Origin: Cucumis sativus
Lineage: Eukaryota > Streptophyta > Magnoliopsida > Cucurbitales > Cucurbitaceae
NCBI RefSeq assembly: GCF_000004075.3
Contig: NC_026660.2
Location: 21,331,498-21,395,497 of the forward strand
Direction: 5' to 3'
Length of the DNA: 64,000 bases
In this document: positions 47,734 through 64,000 of the stretch, piece after piece
Position numbering within the stretch: position 1 is the stretch's first letter
Layout of the letters: each line of letters starts with the position of its first letter
The notes under the pieces: generated by a model
What the model saw: only the letters and a program-made list of their open reading frames with translations
Told to the model about the DNA's origin: nothing
Databases searched by the model: none
Made by a program: the position numbers and the translations under genes

Positions 47734-50700
47734 AATTTTTCAAAAACTCATTTTTGTTTTCCTAAAATTATTATCTCAATGTGATTTGTTTTTGTTTTAT
47801 TTTGTGGTTTTGGTATATTTTTATTTTCCTCTGATAGGTATGATGGAAGGATAAGGCTGCACGTGTTCATCAAAATTACATCATCCAAATATAACATTCT
47901 AAGCTTTTTTTTTTTTTTTTTTTTTTTAGTTTGGAAATGTAAGTATCCTAAAGTTATAATATATTTTATATCACCTAATTTTGAGACGACAAATTTAATT
48001 TTAATACTCATTCTCTTCTATGGAAGTTACAAAATTCTTATCGTTTAATTTTTTTTTTGAATTGACAATTAATGCCATATGTATTGTAATTAATATTTGG
48101 TCTATGATTTAATGAGCGTTACTATTAATCTTTTCAATTTAGGAATTCAATTGTCATCCATTATTATTCTATAATATGGGGTATGCAATGTGTTAGTAAA
48201 ATGACAAAATATACCTTAGTCGAAATGAGGCTAAAATTATAATATAGAGTATATCATTGTTGTAATATATTTGAAATAAATTTGATATATATTTGAAAAA
48301 GAAAATTTGGTACAATAGTTTAGTTATGTATTAAATGCAATTTACCAAATTCAGAGGTTTTCAACTTTTAAGTCAAAATTCAAATTTGTAAGAAGAAAAG
48401 AAAACTTTTGTTAAGACAATTAAAGAATAAATAAAATCTTCTGCATTTAATGGAAATAAATGTTTCCTTTTGTAATGGATTTTGAAATTTTTGGGAATAA
48501 AAACTTAAGACATGATTTCAATATTTATGCTTTTTTATATAAAAAAAAAAACTATAGTAAAAATGGTAGAAATCAAAGAGATTATTATGGGCTTTTGGGC
48601 TTGGACTTTTATATAATATATTAGGCTATTGCATTTTAAGTCATTCTTCTAATTTGACCTATTGAATTATCCTCTTAGTGTAGAAAGCTATGATTATAAC
48701 CTAATGGTTTACACCCCCAAACACCTTCTAAACAAACCTATTAAAAATAACTTAATTATAGTAGGCATAGATTTTTAAATTAATAATTAAGTTTATGATA
48801 ATATCTTTTAAAAAATGCAAATATAGAAAAATTTATGAGTGGTCAAATTTGACAAGTTTTTATGATCTATCCGTAATAAACTTTCAACACATTTTGTTAG
48901 ATTTGTAGTCTTTTAAAAATTTTATTTATCTATTATTTTGAATGTAATTACTATATTTGCAACTATCACTTAAAAAAATGTTAAAGAACAAACATTAAAT
49001 GAGCCAACTTCAATTTTATAAAGAAAGAATTATAACTGAAAGCTGAAAAACGAAATTTGTAACTTAATCTAAGACTTTATTTATGCCTATCAATTTTTTT
49101 TAAAAGAACATCGACTTTATACTATATTAAAACAAGGCTGGCTTTTAGATTTAGGGTTTGTCAAACATGCCCCAAATACTTATTAAAGCAATAAAACAAT
49201 TAACATGTACTCTTTTAGTTGAAGTTCAAGATACAAATTCGCATACTATTCTACTAAAAATTTATGGAGACATCTTTGTTTATGAGTGGGTCATGGAGAT
49301 CATTGTGTCCATATCTTCCTAAACAAAGACATTTGCTATTGCTTAGATCATCTCTCTTGGTTGGTGAATTATATTGAAAGAGCTAACTTAATTACCATAG
49401 ACAATACACATGCATGCATGCCCTCTAGCCTTAAGCATTATATATTAATATATAGTGTATTGCTCCCTCCATCATGAAGAACAATATATAACTGCATGCA
49501 TGCACGGATCATTTGCAGCCTCAAATCTTTTTAATTTGCTCTTCTAACAATAACCATTATCCCTTCCTCAATGTGCTTAATTAGCTATGGCTTCATCCAT
49601 CATAGAGATAACAATTTGTTACCATTTAACTTCATTTTCATTACTCAGTTTCTATGCTACACACATATATCCAACCAAAATAATGGTTTTTATTTTGTTA
49701 ATTTAACTATATATATATCACTTAAATTTAGGAATATGTTAAGGTATAAAGTTTACAACTAATGCTTTTCATCCGTGGTTTCGAGAACAATTTTGTTCTC
49801 ATGATCTTTTTCATTCGAACGTGGATTCTTTCTCGTTGTTGCTATTTTTGTCATTATATATTTTGTATATACTTACTTTACTCACCATTACCATTAACAT
49901 ATAACCATGAACCAAATATTTCTCATATGGATTTTTTGTATGAACGCAATATATATATTCCAATTGCTCCCCATAACCTACTAAGAGAATTTTCTTTGAA
50001 GGTTAGGAATATACGATGGATTTGATTTTTTTTATCAATTATTAAATATTCAACTTTTAACGGATGATTTATTTATTTGTCGATTGTCATTTTTATAATC
50101 ACCAATCATTTAAGCTAGTTGTATATTAATTACTATTGAATAACCGTGATGAATTATGTTGGTTTGTTTCGATTTAGGTAGCTTATGGAAGTGATAAGTT
50201 ACATCTTTGTTGATTAAAAGTTTTTAAATGTAACCCATTTAAGATTGAATGGTTATACATAATTAAAGAGTTTAAAAAGAATAATAGTTATTAAGATAAT
50301 TTAAAATGTTGTATTCTCAAAGTGGAGGATGAGATGTAGATATAGACATAATTATTTGTGGTTTGGACAATCTAAATATATGATTATGCCTCTTGTTAAT
50401 TATGGGGACATTATATTTCAAATAATGCAACTTTTATAAAAATATTGATCTCAAATCATAATATATATATATATAAAAGGTAGCTATGTATTTAGACATA
50501 TTGAAACGTTTAAATCAAAAGTTCTTATATCATTATCAACACTCATTCTCTATATGCATCTAGTCCTATACTTTTAGGGACACTCACTTTTGGTGTTTTA
50601 GTGAAATTTCCTACTTTTACTCATATTTATATATTATATATTGAAACAATTTCAAACCCACTAATCAATCTCTTACTCCTTAACTGTAATTAAGTCAACA

Positions 50701-53022
50701 TTAATAATTATATAGTAAAATTAGGATTAACTTCAAAAATGACCGATAAGTATATACCTATGTTAAAAAAGTACACCTTAGAGACAACATTTTTTTTCTA
50801 AGCCAACTTCATATGATTTCTAGTTCTTCTAGCAGATTCATAATAACTATATCTTTTTTTCCAAATTCTTGAGAGCTTTTGAAGAAAATAAAAAGTTAAA
50901 ACCTAAATCTTTCTATTACATGTGTCCAAATAATTATGAGATTGTTTGCTTTCCATTTCATATTGAGTAGACATTACCTCCAACTTGTGACCTTTTAAGT
51001 GGGTGATATATATGTATATTACACACACACACACAGGTTCGAAGTAACAAAAAAAGATATTCCCATCCCATCATATATCACATATACACTAAAGGGATTC
51101 ATCTAAAGGTGATAAATAATGTTGTCATTGACCCCTTTTTTCCCTCCTTGGTTGATCATTTTTTTTCTTCATTCAATTATTAATAATTAGATAGTAATTT
51201 TTGAAATATAATAATGAAAGTGAATATTAACATTTTAAATTATTGCAAAATCTATCCTTGATAGATCAATATTTTCAATATGGTCTATCAACAATAGACT
51301 TTTATCATTGATAGACAACTTTGACATATTTGCTAGCTATATATTTGCAATTTTTAAAAATTCATGATTATAACTTACCCGTTTATAGATTTCAAAAACA
51401 AATCTTTTAAAATGTTTGACATTTAAATTTAGTTTTTGAAATTTCAAAAGAAAATACGTACTGTCTTAAAAAACAAGTACCGTAAACCAAAGTCAAGAAT
51501 AACAAAAACACGTTAGTTTTGAAACATCAAGTAATGACCAAATAAAAATTCAAGAGTTCAAATATTTCGTAGTAAACACGTATGTGTATGTATATGTGTA
51601 TATATATATATATTATATCATAACAGAAAGATAAAGCTGATAGTTACCCTCTTGCATATAAACATATTTGATGATGAACATTAGGTTAAAATGTGTAATC
51701 AGATTTTGTAGGCTAAATTAATATATATATAGATATAGATATAGATATATAGTCGCCATGATTTTGTATATATATCCTAAGAGCCATCCTTTTAGCAGCC
51801 ATGCATATATATAGCCAAGAAATTTTAGTAAAAGATTGGATTTTGTATGTATGTATATATTATATATAGTATACTTGTTTAATTAAAACCCCAATTAATC
51901 GTAAATGATAGGAATCTCTAAGAAAAAACCAAATTCCTCTTCTCATATATATGTTGAATAACGTCAAAGGTGAGATCAATGTGGATAATATTTGAATTAA
52001 TAAAATAGATACGTTTCATCCTTCCAAATAATATATAATTAATTATATACTAAAAAAACACATTTATGACATGTTAATCAACCTACTGCTTTATTGTTAA
52101 TTGAGATTTTGAGATTTTTTTTTAGTTTGACTAATACAATATCTAATTGGTATTAATTGTCATTATCAATATCAAAGCTAGTTTGTTTTTAGTTTATTGG
52201 AATCAACCAAATTCAATGCAAGTAAATGATAATTTATAATTTAATACGCCAAAAGAAAACTAAACCCATTATAATAATAATTAACCAAAATCACTTGTTA
52301 TTATTTTATTAGAATAAATCTCCTCATTATTACGTGTTTTGAAACTAACTAATATAGGAAACATTTCATCATTTACTTGTTTATAATTCATTTCTAACAA
52401 TACACATTCGAATATATCGGATGAAAAGTCGAATAATATTATGTCTAAGTTGATTAGATAAAGCTAAAATTTAGATTCTATATAGTGATAACTTTTATGT
52501 ACGATTTGAATCTCTACCGTAGAAGTTTTTATCCAACGACATAGAAAACATTTAAGATAACATATTAAATTTATATACCAAAGTTGATCGGACCAAAGCT
52601 TGTGATTAAAGAAAAGAAGAGGATGGATGGTTTAAAAGATAAGTGGCACAAAATATCTTGAAATAAAAGGAAAAGTTAATAGACAAATTTGAAAGAAAAA
52701 GATAATGGCTTTTGTTTTGTTTTGGTTTGGAAAAGTGTAAATGGTGTGTCTCAGCACAAGAAAGAAGAAGGAGGGTTAAGTTGTAGGGTCTTAGGGATGT
52801 AAATGAGTGTGGCCATATTAACATATATTGGCATTGCGTGATGACAAGAACCGCACCAAAGATTAGATACCTTATGGGAATGCCCTTAAGCTGCCCACAC
52901 CATACAAAACACAATTGCATGCCAATCCCCATACATATCTAACTATTAATAATTATGCCTCTCCTTCTTTTTCCTAGGGTTTGATATGAGAACAAATTCA
53001 TCAAAATTTTGAAAAAGAGAAA
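47734..53022. other. Long AT-rich intergenic region
   Basis: No gene could be supported. A run of 23 T lies at 47905-47927. Short AT, CA and TATAGA microsatellites are scattered (for example near 51030 and 51725). The minus-strand 108-codon frame at 52606-52932 has no domain and biased composition. Confidence 0.5.
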
Positions 53023-53046
53023 CGCTAGAAGGAGGGCTTGAACCTC

Positions 53047-53079
<33 letters not shown>

Positions 53080-53096
53080 AACTGAGCTATTCCAGC
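53023..53096 (-). tRNA. tRNA-Asn (anticodon GUU)
   Basis: The minus strand reads GCTGGAATAGCTCAGTTGGT through to a CTTCTAGCG end: 74 nt with a 7-bp acceptor stem (one G-U), TAGCTCAGTTGGTTAGAGC D arm, anticodon loop CTGTTAA with GTT at 53060-53062, and a GGTTCAAGCC T arm. There is no intron, and CCA is not encoded, as is normal for plant nuclear tRNA genes. A short T run follows on the minus strand (RC of 53012-53018) as a Pol III terminator. Confidence 0.95.
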
Positions 53097-54662
53097 TGGT
53101 ATATAATATGCACTATTTGAACGTAGATTGAGTTGGAAATTGAAAATTATATTCCTAGACAGAAAGTTCGTCTAATATTTTAGATGTTTTTAATTAAAGT
53201 GAGAAAAAATGTTTAATACTATGTAAACAATGTGAATATAATATAACTAATATAATAAATATATATTATCTAGAAGTATGAATGTTATCATCATATTCAA
53301 CGGTTTTCTAAAATATGTCTAGACATTTTTTACCACATTGACGTTATAAACAACTTAATTTGTACGAGATTAAACATAATCATTTTGGTGTCAAACAGGT
53401 TTAGGACTTCTAAATGATCACGGGAAAGAAAATAAGTTAGGAGAGAAATGTTTCTATAATTAAGTATGAATGAGAAGGAATTATATAAAATATTGTATTT
53501 GATATAATGTTTGTGTTCATGATCTTTAGCATTAGTAGACACAATCAAAGTGAGAATTGATGTGAGACCCACACAACAAGTAGAAGAAAAAGGAAAAGCA
53601 CTTTAAGAGAGATTGGTAAAATTCCTAGAAAGAATTAGAAATTATTATCACACTTTTAAAAATTAGAAATTATTTTCAAAATTAGAAAGAATCGATAAAG
53701 TTAAGGTTACGTAGACGATAGTCATTCCTTCACTTATAACTTATCAAATTTGTAATTGAAATTTAAGTTCAAATTCACACAAAATGATCGAAATGGATGT
53801 GACAATCCACAAATGAAAAAGATATAATAATGTATATTCTTTATTCGTTAACAATTTATTTTTTGTTTAACTATGTATGGAAGAGACAAAGTATGTATTT
53901 AAACCAACATCACATGTAAATGAGAGGTAGATCTTAAAAACATATAAAGAAAAGTATGATCAACAACTCATACAAACTTTTCTTGATTTCGAAACTAATG
54001 TAATCAAAATAAGTAAGTGTAGTTCAAGACACAAGTAAGAATGACATTGCCACGTGCATGCTAATCTAGATTTTGAAACTTGAACTTGAGCGCGTTACGA
54101 TAATAATCTACGAATACGTGAGTAAGTCATCTAAATTTCTTTTCGTTTATTTGACACGTAACATACGCGTTTTGAGAGAAGGAAGTAAGAAAAAATGGAA
54201 AAAAGAAAAGAAAGCAAGGAAGTGGGTGAGTCCAAAGAAAAGATACCAAATTCATGCAAGAACAATGAGATATAGAAATTAAGAGAAAAAGTGTGGAAAT
54301 CATGTAACTAATTTTAAAGATATATAGGGTACTGTTTTCTTTCCATATGTATTGAATCAAAGAGAGGAAGGGGAAGTAGGGGATATGGCATTGGCAGACA
54401 TAAAAATAATAAAGTTAAATCAAATTGGGTCCCTCAGACTCACCAAAGAGGAAATTCAGTGTTGAATAAAGCCAAAGCCAAAGCCAAAGCCAAAGCCACC
54501 TTCCCCCTCTTTCCCACATACATGCATGAAATTTTAAGGGCCCATTCTTTTTATCATCACATTTTTAATAACTTATCTTCTCTCTTCTTCTTCTTCTTCT
54601 TCTTCTTCTGCTCTTTTCTAATCAATTTCTTCCCACTTTCCAATCCTAAGTAATTTCACTAC
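53097..54662. other. Intergenic DNA and ACC oxidase promoter region
   Basis: AT-rich spacer, then the ACO upstream region. It includes a GCCAAA hexamer repeat (54471-54500) and a CTT repeat (about 54586-54609). No gene is seen. Confidence 0.5.
54471..54500. repeat. GCCAAA hexamer repeat, about five units, in the ACO promoter
   Basis: Four exact GCCAAA units are followed by GCCACC, about 290-320 bp before the ACO start codon. A (CTT)n tract follows at 54586-54609. Confidence 0.85.
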
Positions 54663-54670
54663 TATAAATA
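54663..54670 (+). promoter_or_regulatory. TATA box of the ACC oxidase gene
   Basis: TATAAATA lies 121 bp before the ATG, with a pyrimidine-rich stretch upstream and a plausible A-rich leader downstream. Confidence 0.65.
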
Positions 54671-54790
54671 CCCCTTCATTATAACTTGATCCAACACACA
54701 CCCACCAAACAAAAACAAAACCTCGATACCATAGAGAGTTTCTTTTTTACCTTTAGTTGGGCAAACCAAAATTTGTATCTACAAAAAAGA

Positions 54791-56105
<1,315 letters not shown>

Positions 56106-56176
56106 AACGCCCACTTTTTAATCAATTATTAGTAATAAAGGAATGTTAGAGGGCTTGTCTTTGTGTTTGCCCTTTT

Positions 56177-56239
56177 TAAGTGGGTCATTATGTGTTATTA
56201 AATTTAATTAAGTGGGTCATTATTGTTATTAAATTTAGT
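56177..56239. repeat. Tandem 32-bp duplication in the ACO 3' flank
   Basis: TAAGTGGGTCATTATGTGTT followed by ATTAAATTTAAT (56177-56208) is repeated as TAAGTGGGTCATTATTGTTA then TTAAATTTAGT (56209-56239). It lies within the likely 3' UTR or just past it. Confidence 0.85.
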
Positions 56240-57298
56240 TGAAAAGTTAAAACCAAATATATATATATATATATTATTTATGTTTGTGTTGTTCCCAAAT
56301 TTCTTTATAATTAAGTAATTCACTTTCGGCTTAAAAGTCCAATGGGAGTTTTTAGTTTGACAAAATGCAGAAAAGAACTCTTCTTTAGCAGTAAAGTATA
56401 TGCTGAAATATCCACAAGTTGGATTATAATATTGCTTAAGCAATAAATTTAGTTGGTCTCTTTTTCCTATGGAGTAAATTTTAATAATGATCAACAAATT
56501 TTCATATTATAGTAAATTCAAATCTTGGTTTCCATTTTTCTTTTTAAGATATGATAGAACCATGACCTACCACCAAAAGGGTACACATCAAGTATCCCTG
56601 CTATATATATATGTTTGGATTTAATATCAATACTCCAATTCCAACTATTTATTAGATACTGTACTTTGGTAATCTCATCACATTTTCAGTCTTTCTAAAT
56701 CAAAACATACTTTTTAATCCTTCTAAACTAATTTTGATAATATATAAAAAAAATTGTATTTAAAAGTATATAAAATCAAATATTAAATGGCATTTTAGGA
56801 TGTGTGTTAACAAATTTAAATTCACTCTCAAACATAAAATAAATTTGATGTAATGGGATGCTATTTAAAATGGAAGTGGATGATATGGTAATGTATAGAA
56901 AAATATTTGAGTGTATCCTAAATTGTAATTTAGAAAGTATTCAATATCACAAATTTGTGTCGTCGGACAATTAACTTTCTAAAGAACCCAAAAACAAAGC
57001 TAAAAAAAGATATACTGTATCTTCACTCTTTTCGAATCTAATCATAATTAAGTTTCATGGTTTCTTTGAAAATTATATTATACATATGATATTGGGGACT
57101 TGGGGTAAATCCTAATGAACCCCTGATGGATTTATAACTAAATATATAGTTTGAGAATAGTAAAATATACAAAATACAAAGGGGGGAGTAGTTAATGACT
57201 TGAGCGAGAGAAGTACTGAGGCCTAAGGAATTAATGACTAAGTGTGTAATTAATTAGACCATTTAAAATCCTTGATATCAAAACTGGCATAGGACGAA
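56240..57298. other. Intergenic DNA between convergent ACO and phosphatase genes
   Basis: AT-rich 3' flanks of the two genes. I see no other feature. Confidence 0.5.

Positions 57299-64000
<6,702 letters not shown>

Noticed and set aside
49400-49510. ATGCATGC repeats possibly forming a hairpin
   Set aside because: ATGCATGC is self-complementary by nature; the sequence between does not pair.
52606-52932. 108-codon minus-strand frame and possible miRNA-like hairpin
   Set aside because: No protein similarity; tried to pair arms around 52800-52930 and found no stable long stem or known miRNA sequence.

Overview
The window is nuclear DNA from a flowering plant, almost certainly a cucurbit and probably Cucumis or a near relative. 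Evidence for a plant: GT-AG introns, AT-rich intergenic DNA, plant-only gene families, a plant-type nuclear tRNA-Asn and plant repeats. The cucurbit call rests on the ACC oxidase at 54.8-56.1 kb, which from memory is close to melon ACO1; I could not run a search. Gene order: (1) 207-4077 (+), the 3' part of a multi-exon EamA/DMT-family membrane transporter. (2) 5939-6790 (-), a transcription unit with a telo-box/site II promoter that carries a C/D-box snoRNA predicted to guide 2'-O-methylation of 18S rRNA (yeast snR77 / human SNORD65 equivalent). (3) 9149-9829 (-), a compact three-exon divergent SUMO gene. (4) 15690-17728 (+), a GH17 beta-1,3-glucanase with an X8 domain; a degraded copy of its last intron, last exon and 3' flank lies 2 kb downstream. 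(5) 24495-26240 (+), an intronless ANTH/CALM clathrin-assembly protein. (6) 29818-31542 (-), an intronless armadillo-repeat protein. (7) 35367-41428 (+), an 11-exon P-loop NTPase of unknown function. (8) 47224-47733 (+), a small RING-HC protein. (9) 53023-53096 (-), tRNA-Asn(GUU). (10) 54791-56105 (+), ACC oxidase, the last step of ethylene synthesis. (11) 57299-59781 (-), a plant/fungal atypical dual-specificity phosphatase. These are unrelated housekeeping and signalling genes, as is usual for a plant euchromatic segment; there is no gene cluster. Between them lie AT-rich spacers with transposon fossils: a copia pol scrap (8.3-8.8 kb), a LINE reverse-transcriptase 3' fragment (41.7-42.5 kb), a 395-bp solo LTR with a perfect 5-bp target duplication (43671-44065), MITE-like foldbacks, copies of a family rich in GGGTTGGGTTG, and several degenerate minisatellites. 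I did not find a convincing wholly new biological system. The points most worth checking are the snoRNA unit, the divergent SUMO whose di-glycine sits in a GGC triplet repeat, an in-frame 90-nt exon-like segment inside the phosphatase gene, the P-loop protein with an apparently degenerate Walker B, and the duplicated glucanase tail.
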